Source: Brevundimonas sp. EYE_349 (GTDB lineage Bacteria; Pseudomonadota; Alphaproteobacteria; Caulobacterales; Caulobacteraceae). From it: 64,000 nt of DNA. The notes beneath the pieces were generated by a model. The model had not been told where the DNA came from and ran no database searches. It saw nothing but the letters and a program-made list of their open reading frames with translations. A program made the position numbers and the translations under genes. The DNA lies in contig NZ_JAHXPB010000006.1 in NCBI RefSeq assembly GCF_023147505.1, forward strand, positions 62,001 through 126,000. Direction: 5' to 3'. Of the stretch, positions 32,528-40,405 are shown one piece after another (positions within the stretch are counted from its first letter, which is position 1; every line of letters starts with the position of its first letter).

Positions 32528-32542
32528 TGGCCCGGCAATTGC
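32528..32542 (+). promoter_or_regulatory. Sigma-54 promoter of flagellin 2
   Basis: TGGCCCGGCAATTGC: GG (32529-32530), ten bases, GC (32541-32542). Distance to the first leader hairpin (32555) is the same as in flagellin 1, which supports a start of transcription near 32554. Confidence 0.85.
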
Positions 32543-32554
32543 TTCTTACCCACC

Positions 32555-32604
32555 GAGCAAAAAGCTCCTGGCGTCAAAATGACGCCGGAAATCACTTGAA
32601 GTGA
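32555..32604 (+). promoter_or_regulatory. Structured 5' leader of flagellin 2 mRNA
   Basis: Stems GAGC/GCTC (32555-32558 with 32564-32567), GGCGTC/GACGCC (32570-32575 with 32581-32586, loop AAAAT) and TCAC/GTGA (32592-32595 with 32601-32604), followed by AGGA and the ATG at 32620. In stem 2, two base pairs differ from flagellin 1 on both strands so that pairing is kept. Confidence 0.78.
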
Positions 32605-32619
32605 AAAAGGACAGCCAAA

Positions 32620-33432
32620 ATGGCTAACAGCATCAATACCAACTACGGCGCGGCCATCGCGCTGCAGAATCTCAACGCCACCAACGCCGCCCTGTCGACG
32701 ACCCAAAACCGGATCAGCACCGGTCAGAAGGTCTCCTCGGCCAAGGACAATGGCGCGATCTTCGCCATCGCGACGACCCAGCGCGCCAACATGGGCGCCA
32801 TGGATGCGGTCAAGAACTCGCTGCAACGCGGTCAGTCGATCGTCGATGTGGCCTTGGCGGCGGGCGACACCGCGACCTCGGCCCTGCAGGAGATGAAGGC
32901 CCTGGCGGTCAACATCCAGTCGTCGGCAGCCGACTCGGACGCGCAGAAGGCCTATCTGGCCGACTACAACGCCCTGGGCAAGGAAGTCGCGTCTGCGCTT
33001 TCGGGGGCCAGCTTCGACGGCGCCAATCTGTGGACCACGGCCGCCGTCACCAACCTGACGACCAATACGTCGGGCGGCACCTATGGGATCGGCTTCGCCG
33101 CCGCGCCGTCGGCCGACGCCACCCTGACAGCCGTCAACACGGGCGCGATCACGGCCGCCAATGCGACCGTCACGAATGTGGACGCCGCGATCAAGACCGT
33201 GACGACCAGCCTGGCCACCCTGGGCACCCAGTCCAAGTCGGTCGGCCGTCAGCTGACCTTCATCGGCAAGCTGCAGGACGCGACTGAGGCCGGCATCGGC
33301 AATCTGGTGGACGCCGACCTGGCCAAGGAAAGCGCCAAGCTGACGGCGCTGCAGACCAAGCAGCAACTCGGCGTTCAGGCGTTGTCGATCGCCAACTCCT
33401 CGAGCCAGAGCCTGCTGAGCCTATTCCGCTGA
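32620..33432 (+). CDS. Flagellin 2
   Basis: 270 aa. N terminus SINTNYGAAIALQNLNATNA, then STTQNRISTGQKVSSAKDNG; variable region about 115-190 (TTAAVTNLTTNTSGGTYGIG, Ala/Thr-rich) differs clearly from its neighbours; C-terminal helix is the same as in flagellin 1 (QLTFIGKLQDATEAGIGNLV ... SLLSLFR). Own sigma-54 promoter, ftr-like palindromes and leader hairpins, so independently transcribed. Expected to be a main filament component. Confidence 0.97.
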   Translation: MANSINTNYGAAIALQNLNATNAALSTTQNRISTGQKVSSAKDNGAIFAIATTQRANMGAMDAVKNSLQRGQSIVDVALAAGDTATSALQEMKALAVNIQSSAADSDAQKAYLADYNALGKEVASALSGASFDGANLWTTAAVTNLTTNTSGGTYGIGFAAAPSADATLTAVNTGAITAANATVTNVDAAIKTVTTSLATLGTQSKSVGRQLTFIGKLQDATEAGIGNLVDADLAKESAKLTALQTKQQLGVQALSIANSSSQSLLSLFR

Positions 33433-33483
33433 GGCCCGGAGGCGTGATCCGTTTCGACGGCGCGCCAAGGCTTCATCACCGGG

Positions 33484-33501
33484 GGCCGGCTTCGGCCGGC
33501 C
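33484..33501 (+). terminator. UUCG tetraloop hairpin between flagellins 2 and 3
   Basis: GGCCGGC-TTCG-GCCGGCC, a perfect 7-bp GC stem with the extra-stable UUCG loop, 51 bases after the flagellin 2 stop. No U-tract. It occupies the place where the sigma-54 promoter stands in copies 1 and 2, so it may be an attenuator or RNA-processing/stability hairpin controlling read-through into flagellin 3. Confidence 0.55.
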
Positions 33502-33513
33502 GCCGACTACCCC

Positions 33514-33561
33514 GAGCAAAACGCTCCCGTCGCCAAAAAGGCGACGGCCATCACGAAGTGA
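33514..33561 (+). promoter_or_regulatory. Structured 5' leader of flagellin 3 mRNA
   Basis: Stems GAGC/GCTC (33514-33517 with 33523-33526), GTCGCC/GGCGAC (33529-33534 with 33540-33545, loop AAAAA, closed further by C33528-G33546) and TCAC/GTGA (33551-33554 with 33558-33561), then AGGA and ATG 33577. The second base pair of stem 2 is T-A here, A-T in copy 1 and G-C in copy 2. Confidence 0.75.
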
Positions 33562-33576
33562 AGAAGGACAGCCAAA

Positions 33577-34407
33577 ATGGCTAACAGCATCAATACCAAC
33601 TACGGCGCTGCAATCGCCTTGCAGAACCTCAACAACACCAACGCTCAGCTGCAGACGACCCAAAACCGGATCAACACCGGTCAGAAGGTGTCTTCGGCCA
33701 AGGACAATGGCGCCATCTTCGCCATCGCCACGAGCCAGCGGGCCAACATGGGCGCGCAGGATGCGGTCAAGAACTCGCTGCAACGGGGCCAGTCGGTCAT
33801 CGACGTCGCCCTGGCCGCGGGCGATACAGCCGTGTCCGCCCTGCAAGAGATGAAGGCCCTGGCGGTCAATATCGCGTCTTCGTCGGGCGACGCCCAGGCG
33901 GCCTATCTGGCCGACTGGAACGCGCTGGGCAAGGAGGTCGATTCGGCTCTGAAAGGCGCCAGCTTCGACGGCGTGAACCTGTGGAACACCACCACGGCGA
34001 CCAATGTCACGACCTCGACGGCGTCGACGGGCAACACCTACCAGATCGGCTTCGGAACGACGGACAAGGCGGCCGCCACGGCGATCACCGACATCACGGC
34101 GACCGCCGCCGCTCCGACGGACGCCGCGACCACAGCCGCCTTCGCCACCAAGGTTGACGCAGCCATCAAGGCTATGACCACCGACATGGCGACCCTGGGC
34201 ACTCAGTCGAAGTCTGTCGGTCGCACGATCAACTTCGTCGGCAAGCTTCAGGACGCGCTGGAATCCGGCGTCGGCAATCTGGTGGACGCCGATCTGGCCA
34301 AGGAAAGCGCCAAGCTGACGGCCTTGCAGACCAAGCAACAGCTTGGCGTGCAGGCGCTGTCGATCGCCAACTCGTCCAGCTCGATCCTGCTGGGCCTGTT
34401 CCGCTAA
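33577..34407 (+). CDS. Flagellin 3
   Basis: 276 aa. Same conserved start (SINTNYGAAIALQNLNNTNA) and the helix TTQNRINTGQKVSSAKDNGA; variable region rich in Thr/Ala (TTTATNVTTSTASTGNTYQI); the C-terminal part is more diverged than in copies 1 and 2: RTINFVGKLQDALESGVGNL and SSSILLGLFR. It keeps the hairpin leader but no GG-N10-GC promoter is seen at the matching position, so it is probably expressed by read-through from flagellin 2 or from another promoter class. Confidence 0.97.
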   Translation: MANSINTNYGAAIALQNLNNTNAQLQTTQNRINTGQKVSSAKDNGAIFAIATSQRANMGAQDAVKNSLQRGQSVIDVALAAGDTAVSALQEMKALAVNIASSSGDAQAAYLADWNALGKEVDSALKGASFDGVNLWNTTTATNVTTSTASTGNTYQIGFGTTDKAAATAITDITATAAAPTDAATTAAFATKVDAAIKAMTTDMATLGTQSKSVGRTINFVGKLQDALESGVGNLVDADLAKESAKLTALQTKQQLGVQALSIANSSSSILLGLFR

Positions 34408-34413
34408 GGCGAC

Positions 34414-34442
34414 CGGCCGGGGCGGCCCCGTCGCCCCGGCCG
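34414..34442 (+). terminator. Hairpin after flagellin 3
   Basis: CGGCCGGGGCG (34414-34424), seven-base loop, CGCCCCGGCCG (34432-34442): a perfect 11-bp GC stem seven bases beyond the flagellin stop. No U-tract, but stable enough for termination or 3'-end protection. flaG starts 50 bases further. Confidence 0.6.
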
Positions 34443-34491
34443 AGCGTCCGTCACCCCCTAGAGGCGCGTGGACCCATTCACGCGGGGAGCC

Positions 34492-34764
34492 ATGACAAAC
34501 CATGTCGCGAGAGTAACAAGCGTACCCCAGACCGCCTCAACGCCTGCGTCCGGCTCGGTCGCGCATCACCACGCCCGAAACGACAACAGCGACGTCGGCC
34601 AGTATCGCCTGACGATCGAGGCGATCGGCAACAACCGCTACGTCTACAAGGTTCTGGACCGGGTGACGGGCGAGGTGATCCGTCAGTTGCCGCGCGAGGA
34701 CGTGGAGAAGCTGGCCGTCGATCCGACCTATCGCGGCGGCAGGGTGGTCGACACCTCGGTCTGA
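34492..34764 (+). CDS. flaG: FlaG-family flagellar protein
   Basis: 90 aa from ATG 34492 with GGGGAG directly upstream; GTG 34468 is less likely. The C-terminal FlaG domain is clear: YRLTIEAIGNNRYVYKVLDR, VTGEVIRQLPREDVEKL. The N terminus is polar and low-complexity. FlaG proteins influence filament length or assembly. Lies between the third and fourth flagellins. Confidence 0.9.
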   Translation: MTNHVARVTSVPQTASTPASGSVAHHHARNDNSDVGQYRLTIEAIGNNRYVYKVLDRVTGEVIRQLPREDVEKLAVDPTYRGGRVVDTSV

Positions 34765-34899
34765 CGACAGGAAACGGTTCTGAAGATTTGAACGCCGCCG
34801 GCCTGCCGGACGGCGCAATCATGGTTTCCGGCCCGTTAACACTCCGATCACGACTCATGGTTAACACTGGACGCCACAGAACGTCCGGGGCTTGAAGCC

Positions 34900-35754
34900 A
34901 TGACCACCAGCATCCACACCAACACCTCGGCGATGATCGCCCTGCAGAACCTGAATCGAACCAACGATCAGTTGGCCTCGACGCAGAGCCGGGTGAACAC
35001 GGGGCTGAAGGTTCAGGGCGCGCGTGACAACGCGGCCGTCTGGGCCGTCGCTCAAGGCCAGCGCGCGGATCGCGGATCGCTGGAAGCCGTCGCGACCAGC
35101 CTGAAACGCGCGACCTCGATCGCCGATGTGTCGCTGGCGGCCGGCGAGCAGATTTCGGACCTTCTGGTCGAGTTGAAGAGCAAGGCGACCGCCGCCTCCG
35201 ACGAAAGCGCCACCCTGGCGATGCGGACCTCCTACAACGACGAGTTCCAGGCGCTGTTGAAGTCTGTTCAGTCTTTCGCGGAAAATGCGATCTTCGACGG
35301 ATCCAACATTCTGGACGGGTCGGCGACCGCCGGCATCAACTTCCTGGCCAGCGCCGATGGTGCGGAAACCATCACGCTGAACCGCCAAAACCTCACCCTG
35401 ACGGGTCTGGGTCTGGCCGCCAACGCAGCGGCGACGCCCGCCACGACGGCGCCCGATCTGCTGAGCAAGGCTAATGCCGACAACGCCCTGTCGCGGATCA
35501 ACGCCGCCATCTCCACCAGCACGGCGCGCCTGGCCGAACTGGGCGCCCAGTCCAAGCAGATCGAACGTCACACCACCTATGTCGGCAAATTGTCCGACGC
35601 GCTTGAGGCGGGGATCGGCAATCTGGTGGATGCGGACATGGCCAAGGAAAGCGCCCGCCTGACCGCCCTGCAGGTGCAGCAGCAACTGGGCGTCCAGGCC
35701 CTGTCCATCGCCAACCAGTCGCCGCAGATCATCCTGTCGCTGTTCAAGGGCTGA
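34900..35754 (+). CDS. Flagellin 4 (divergent)
   Basis: 284 aa. N terminus SIHTNTSAMIALQNLNRTND and TQSRVNTGLKVQGARDNAAV; C terminus GIGNLVDADMAKESARLTAL and QQLGVQALSIANQS. Between them the sequence is clearly different from copies 1-3, including a GSNILDG segment typical of classical flagellins. Its upstream region lacks both the sigma-54 signature and the three-hairpin leader; instead it has two GTTAACACT repeats (34835-34843, 34860-34868) and a GGACG/CGTCC stem (34869-34886). A weak ribosome site (GGGGC) precedes the ATG. It could be a minor proximal flagellin like FljJ, under different timing. Confidence 0.95.
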   Translation: MTTSIHTNTSAMIALQNLNRTNDQLASTQSRVNTGLKVQGARDNAAVWAVAQGQRADRGSLEAVATSLKRATSIADVSLAAGEQISDLLVELKSKATAASDESATLAMRTSYNDEFQALLKSVQSFAENAIFDGSNILDGSATAGINFLASADGAETITLNRQNLTLTGLGLAANAAATPATTAPDLLSKANADNALSRINAAISTSTARLAELGAQSKQIERHTTYVGKLSDALEAGIGNLVDADMAKESARLTALQVQQQLGVQALSIANQSPQIILSLFKG

Positions 35755-35812
35755 TCGGGATTTAAGGGTTCGTTATCGGGACGGGCGGCATGATCGACGC
35801 GGAGCCGCCTGA

Positions 35813-38512
35813 ATGATCAACAACAGCTATCTGCTGGGTCTGTTCGGGACGTCGACGGGGGCGTCGTCGTCGCCTATCGGCATGGCCGCGCCTGTAAAGG
35901 CCAAGAAGACCCAGCCGACGGCGCCGTGGGCCTCCACCGCCGCCGCAGCGGCGCCCAAGGCCAGCGACATGGTGCGCGCCGCGCTGGCCGGGCGGCGACT
36001 GATCAACGAGGCCGCCGTCGATCTCGACATGGCCGGCGGCTCGGCCGACTATCGCAAGTTGTTCGCTCTTTATCAGGGGCTTAACGCCCTCAGCGCCTTG
36101 GCCGACCGCGCCAACGCCAAGGGCTTGAGCAGCGCCGAAGCCGCCCAGGTCGGCAAGCGGTTCGAGGCGGGCATGGTCGAGATGTCCAACTATTTGAAGT
36201 CCGCCGGTTTCGAAGACGTGCGGATGGTGCAGGGCGTGTCCAAGTCCACGGTCAAAACCGGTTTTGCGCTGGAAAAGGCCCAGACCACCTTCACCACGAC
36301 CCCGATTCACGACGGCGCGCTGAGCGACAGCGTCAAGGCGTTTCAGGGCAACGTGAAGTTCGCTGTCACCATCCGCACCAACGCCGGGACGCAGTCGATC
36401 GGGATCGACCTGTCCGACATGGGCGCCACGCCCCGGACGATGGACAATGTGATCGCCCATATCAACGGCGCGCTGGAGGCCGCCGGGGTCGACACCCGCG
36501 TCGAGCGTCAGATGATCGAGAGCCAGCCCAAGGTCATCAAGAGCGGCTCCAGGACCATCACCCTGCCGGCTGGGCCGGACCAGTGGGCGCTGCGCGTGCG
36601 CGGCGCCGTGGGCGAAACCGTCGGCTTCCAGGCCGTCGATACGTCTGATGCGGTCTATGTGACCCAAGGCTCCGGCGCCAAGGGCGCGGCGCAGCTGCTG
36701 AAGTTCCAGGCGGACGGCGGCGCGGCGCCTGGCGCCCAGCAGGGCGTCGACGATCCCTTCTGGGTCGAGGGGCGGGCGGGACAGACCGATCTGCCCGCCG
36801 GGGTCGCGGCCGTCCGCGCCAGCGCGCCAGCGCCCGACGGTTCGATCTGGGTGGTCGCCGACCTGACCCAGGGCGCCGCCAACCAGCCGATCAAGGGCGC
36901 CCGCGACGTGGCCCTTCTGAAATACGATTCCGGCGGAAACCTGCTCCAAACCAAGCTGCTGGGCGCCGCGTCCATCGCGAACGGCTTCTCCATCGCGGTG
37001 GACGCCGATGGCCGGGTCGCGGTGGCGGGGTCCGTCACCGGGGCGCTGGAGCCGGGCAAGAGCGGCGATGTCGCCAACACCGCCGACAGTTTCGTCACGG
37101 TCTTCGACGACGACGGCAGGGAGTTGTGGACCCAGCGGCGCGGCGCCAAGGCTGCGGACGAGGCGACAGAGGTCGGTTTCGGCGCGGACGGCATGGTCTA
37201 TGTCGCCGGGCGCTCCAAGTCCGCCATGCCGGGCCAGGCGGCCCTTGGCGGCTGGGATTCCTATCTTCAGACGTTCCAGGAAAAGCCGGTCAAGATCAAC
37301 GGCCCGGATGTCGGGGTGAACATATCGACGCTTCAGTTCGGCACCGATGGCGACGATTCCGTTCAGGCCATGACGGTGTCGGGGGCCGACATCTACACTG
37401 CAGGGGTCGAGGACGGACGCGCCGTCGTGCGCCGCTTCACCCTGGATGGGGCCGGCGTGCCGACCCTGGCGGCGACGCGCGACCTGGGGCTGGCCAGCGG
37501 CGCTATCGCCGGGATTTCGGTCGAGAACGGCCAGGTCGTGCTGACGGGACAGACGGACAATCCCGCCCTGGACATCGGTACGGTGACAAACGCCCACGCG
37601 GGCGGGACAGACGTCTTCGTGGCCACGCTGTCGACGGATCTGCAATCCGCCGCCAGCGACCGGCTGACCTATTTCGGCGGGTCTGGCAATGACACCGCCG
37701 CCGACGTCGAGATCAAGGACGGCAAGGTCTGGATCACCGGCACGAACCGTGACGCGGGTGCCGCAAAGACCGATCCGACCAGAGCCTATCTGGCCCGGCT
37801 GGACCTGGCCACCGGCGCGGTCGAATACAATCAGACCTGGCGCGGGGAGGGGGACCAGGTCACGCCGACCAGCCTCAGCATCGTTTCTGACGGAGCCAGC
37901 GTTCTGGACCGGCTGGGCCTGCCGCAGGGCGAGATCATGCAGGCGGACTCCAGACTGCTGACCGTGGCCACCTCGGCGCGCGTCGGCGATCAGTTCAGCA
38001 TCTCTCCGGCCGGCGGGGGACGCGCCTTCGCCGTGACGATCGAGGCCAAGGACACGCTGGACACCCTGGCCAAGAAGATCATGACGGCCTCCAACCGCCA
38101 GCTGAAGGCCACCGTCATCACCGATTCGCGCGTCGCGCCGCCGGTTCAGCGGCTCCAGATCGTGGCCGCCGACAACAAGCAAGGCGCCGTCATCTCGGCC
38201 GGGGCGGTGGGCAAGGACGCCTTGGCGGCGCTGGGGCTGTCGCCCGGCTTCGTCGGCAAGACGGGCGACAAGTCGGCCAAGACCTATGGGCTGAACCTGC
38301 CCAACACTCTGAACCTGAACGATCCGGCCAGCATCAAGGCCGCGATCGAAGCCCTGGCCCAGGCCATGACGGCGGTGCGATCGGCCTATCGGTCCCTGGG
38401 ACCGCAGACGGCGCCGACCACCAACACCCAGGCGGGCGGCGGCTCCTCCACCGCCTATCAGCAGACCCAGGCCGCCAACTTCCAGGCCGCCCTGAACCGT
38501 CTGACGGCGTGA
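35813..38512 (+). CDS. flaEY: FlaEY-like flagellar protein with beta-propeller repeats
   Basis: 899 aa, close to the ~900-aa FlaEY of Caulobacter, which lies beside the flagellin genes there and is needed for filament assembly. N-terminal helical part (residues 50-200: RRLINEAAVDLDMAGGSADY, ALYQGLNALSALADRANAKG). A middle region about 330-640 with repeats such as DVALLKYDSGGNLLQTKLLG, SFVTVFDDDGRELWTQRRGA and VFVATLSTDLQ, the SBBP/beta-propeller type (D-x-F/V-x-x-x-x-x-x-G). The C-terminal part carries GDQFSISPAGGGRAFAVTIE and DTLDTLAKKIM, reminiscent of flagellin hook-type inserts, and a helical end. No signal peptide. Recognition rests on length, context and repeat type. Confidence 0.75.
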   Translation: MINNSYLLGLFGTSTGASSSPIGMAAPVKAKKTQPTAPWASTAAAAAPKASDMVRAALAGRRLINEAAVDLDMAGGSADYRKLFALYQGLNALSALADRANAKGLSSAEAAQVGKRFEAGMVEMSNYLKSAGFEDVRMVQGVSKSTVKTGFALEKAQTTFTTTPIHDGALSDSVKAFQGNVKFAVTIRTNAGTQSIGIDLSDMGATPRTMDNVIAHINGALEAAGVDTRVERQMIESQPKVIKSGSRTITLPAGPDQWALRVRGAVGETVGFQAVDTSDAVYVTQGSGAKGAAQLLKFQADGGAAPGAQQGVDDPFWVEGRAGQTDLPAGVAAVRASAPAPDGSIWVVADLTQGAANQPIKGARDVALLKYDSGGNLLQTKLLGAASIANGFSIAVDADGRVAVAGSVTGALEPGKSGDVANTADSFVTVFDDDGRELWTQRRGAKAADEATEVGFGADGMVYVAGRSKSAMPGQAALGGWDSYLQTFQEKPVKINGPDVGVNISTLQFGTDGDDSVQAMTVSGADIYTAGVEDGRAVVRRFTLDGAGVPTLAATRDLGLASGAIAGISVENGQVVLTGQTDNPALDIGTVTNAHAGGTDVFVATLSTDLQSAASDRLTYFGGSGNDTAADVEIKDGKVWITGTNRDAGAAKTDPTRAYLARLDLATGAVEYNQTWRGEGDQVTPTSLSIVSDGASVLDRLGLPQGEIMQADSRLLTVATSARVGDQFSISPAGGGRAFAVTIEAKDTLDTLAKKIMTASNRQLKATVITDSRVAPPVQRLQIVAADNKQGAVISAGAVGKDALAALGLSPGFVGKTGDKSAKTYGLNLPNTLNLNDPASIKAAIEALAQAMTAVRSAYRSLGPQTAPTTNTQAGGGSSTAYQQTQAANFQAALNRLTA

Positions 38513-38593
38513 CGCCGCGCAAGCGCGCCCAAGGCGGTTGACGCCCGGCTCCCGCTTGGCCTTATTGGCCTTCCCTTCAGCGAAAGCCCGTTC

Positions 38594-39265
38594 ATGGCCC
38601 TTCCGAAAGACAACCGCGTCATCCTGGCGGTCGGCGCCGGCGTGGTGATCGTCGCCGCCGTCGTGCTGGCCCTGATCTTCACCGGCGGCGGCGACAAGCC
38701 GACCGAGGCGCCGCCGGCGTCCAAGGGCGGGCTGGTGGTCAATCTGGCCGAGGCGCCCAGCCTGGAGCCGACACGCGAACTGCGCTGCTTCGTCGATGGT
38801 CAGTTCGTGGGCATGGCGACGTTGGCGGACTGCGCGCGCCGCAACGGCCTGGCGACGGATGCGCTCGACGTCGGGCTGGATTCGACCGGCGCCCTGGCCG
38901 CCGCGCCGACCGCCGCCTTCGCCCCGCCGCCGCAACTGCCCGCCGTGCAGATGACCGAGACCCCGCCGGCCGCCAGTGTGGAACAGACCCCCGCGCCGCG
39001 CCCGACGCCTGCCGCTTCGGGCAGCCCGTGCCTGCGTCACACCGGATCCGACTGGCGCACCCTGTCGGGATCCATGAGCCTGAACGCCTGCGTCCAGGCG
39101 CTGTATGCCGGAACCTGCGTCGGGCCGGGCGATGCTCAATACGGGCGCTGGGGCGACACCACCCTGCGTCTGGTGCCGCGTCGGGTGGAACAGTCGAACG
39201 ACAACGCGCGTTTCCGCACCCTGGCCGAGCAGGATCGCAACTGCCAATTTCCGGGAATGAACTGA
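38594..39265 (+). CDS. Hypothetical envelope protein with N-terminal anchor (223 aa)
   Basis: One N-terminal membrane helix (VILAVGAGVVIVAAVVLALI), then a soluble region: RELRCFVDGQFVGMATLADC, ARRNGLATDALDVGLD, a Pro/Ala linker (130-160) and a C-terminal domain with PCLRHTGSDWRTL, ACVQALYAGTCVGPG and GDTTLRLVPRRVEQS. Paired cysteines suggest disulfides outside the cytoplasm. No named family known to me. Its stop overlaps the next start by one base (TGATG), forming a two-gene unit with a lipoprotein. Confidence 0.75.
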   Translation: MALPKDNRVILAVGAGVVIVAAVVLALIFTGGGDKPTEAPPASKGGLVVNLAEAPSLEPTRELRCFVDGQFVGMATLADCARRNGLATDALDVGLDSTGALAAAPTAAFAPPPQLPAVQMTETPPAASVEQTPAPRPTPAASGSPCLRHTGSDWRTLSGSMSLNACVQALYAGTCVGPGDAQYGRWGDTTLRLVPRRVEQSNDNARFRTLAEQDRNCQFPGMN

Positions 39266-39687
39266 TGCGCCTCGCCGTTCTCGCCGCCGTCGCCGGGGTC
39301 GCTGTCCTGGGCGCCTGCTCCAACCAGCCCAAATATGAGTTTGCGGAAGGCGCCTGCTATTTCGTCGCGACGCCGGACAATGCCCCGCCGCGGCTGCAGA
39401 AGATCGCCGACGACCAGCCGCAACTGGAGCAATGCGCCGCCCGCCTTGAGGAGATGCGTCTGCGTTTCCTGCGCATGGGCGGGTCGAACCAGGAGATCGC
39501 GGGCGCCTATCAGGGGCGGTTCATCTTCATCGACCGAGAGGGCGTCAAGATTGGCAAGAGCCTGACCGGCAGCCGCTTCTTCTCGATGGCGCGCACCGGC
39601 GACGGGCGGCTGGCCATACCCGGCGCCATTCAGCGTGACGAGACCGGCCGTCCGGTCGCCGTGGCGTCGGAGCCTGCCGCGAAGTAA
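39265..39687 (+). CDS. Small lipoprotein (140 aa)
   Basis: ATG 39265 overlaps the previous stop. Lipoprotein signal MRLAVLAAVAGVAVLGAC|SN. The mature part has EFAEGACYFVATPDNAPPRL, a helical LEQCAARLEEMRLRFLRMG, and a beta-type end (GAYQGRFIFIDREGVKIG). Two further Cys may pair. No family recognised. Probably works with the membrane-anchored protein upstream. Confidence 0.75.
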   Translation: MRLAVLAAVAGVAVLGACSNQPKYEFAEGACYFVATPDNAPPRLQKIADDQPQLEQCAARLEEMRLRFLRMGGSNQEIAGAYQGRFIFIDREGVKIGKSLTGSRFFSMARTGDGRLAIPGAIQRDETGRPVAVASEPAAK

Positions 39688-39849
39688 AAGTTGCGTGCCG
39701 TGAACAAAGGTGGAACATTTCGTTAATCCACCGGTTTGGCGGGTCGGATGTCGAATGCGGCTGGCGGTGATCCGCATCGGCCCTAAGACATCGGGCTGAA
39801 TTATAGGGCGGGCCAGAGATGCGCCGCCCTTCGAGAAAAGGAAGTTTTC

Positions 39850-40356
39850 ATGGCGGGCAGCGTCAACAAGGTCATTCTGGTCGGCAATCTGGGTCGCGAC
39901 CCGGAAATCCGCTCCATGCCCAACGGCGACCGGATCGCCAATCTGTCGATCGCGACTTCGGAAACCTGGCGCGACAAGTCCTCGGGCGAGCGCAAGGAAA
40001 AGACCGAGTGGCACCGGGTCGTCATCTTCAACGACAACATCGTCAAGGTGGTCGAAAACTATGTGAAGAAGGGCTCGACCGTCTATATCGAGGGCGCGCT
40101 CCAGACCCGCAAATGGACCGATCAGCAGGGTGTCGAGAAGTATTCGACCGAGATCGTGGTCAGCCGTTTCAAGGGTGAACTGACCATGCTGGGCGGTCGT
40201 TCGGAAGGCGGGTCGTCGGGCGGCGGTTACGGCGGCGGCGGAAACTACGGGGGGCGCGGCGACGACGACTATTCGTCCGGCTTCTCGACCGGCGGGGCCA
40301 ACAAGCCCAGCGGTCCCAAGGAAAGCTACGACCTGAACGACGACATTCCCTTCTAA
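39850..40356 (+). CDS. ssb: Single-stranded DNA-binding protein
   Basis: 168 aa. OB fold at residues 1-110: [20 protein letters not shown], then [28 protein letters not shown] and [13 protein letters not shown] Gly/Ser/Tyr-rich linker follows ([16 protein letters not shown]) and the acidic tip DLNDDIPF, by which SSB recruits RecO, Exo I and other partners. AAAAGGAAG precedes the ATG. Normal length. Confidence 0.98.
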   Translation: MAGSVNKVILVGNLGRDPEIRSMPNGDRIANLSIATSETWRDKSSGERKEKTEWHRVVIFNDNIVKVVENYVKKGSTVYIEGALQTRKWTDQQGVEKYSTEIVVSRFKGELTMLGGRSEGGSSGGGYGGGGNYGGRGDDDYSSGFSTGGANKPSGPKESYDLNDDIPF

Positions 40357-40405
40357 GGTCTGACCGGTGGGGCGGGGGGCTTACAGCTATCGTGAGGATC
40401 CCGCC

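Noticed and set aside
35762-39247. 1161-codon open frame on the minus strand opposite flaEY
   Set aside because: Antisense shadow of GC-rich coding DNA; composition is Gly/Arg/His-rich without any domain, and the plus strand carries coherent genes with ribosome sites.
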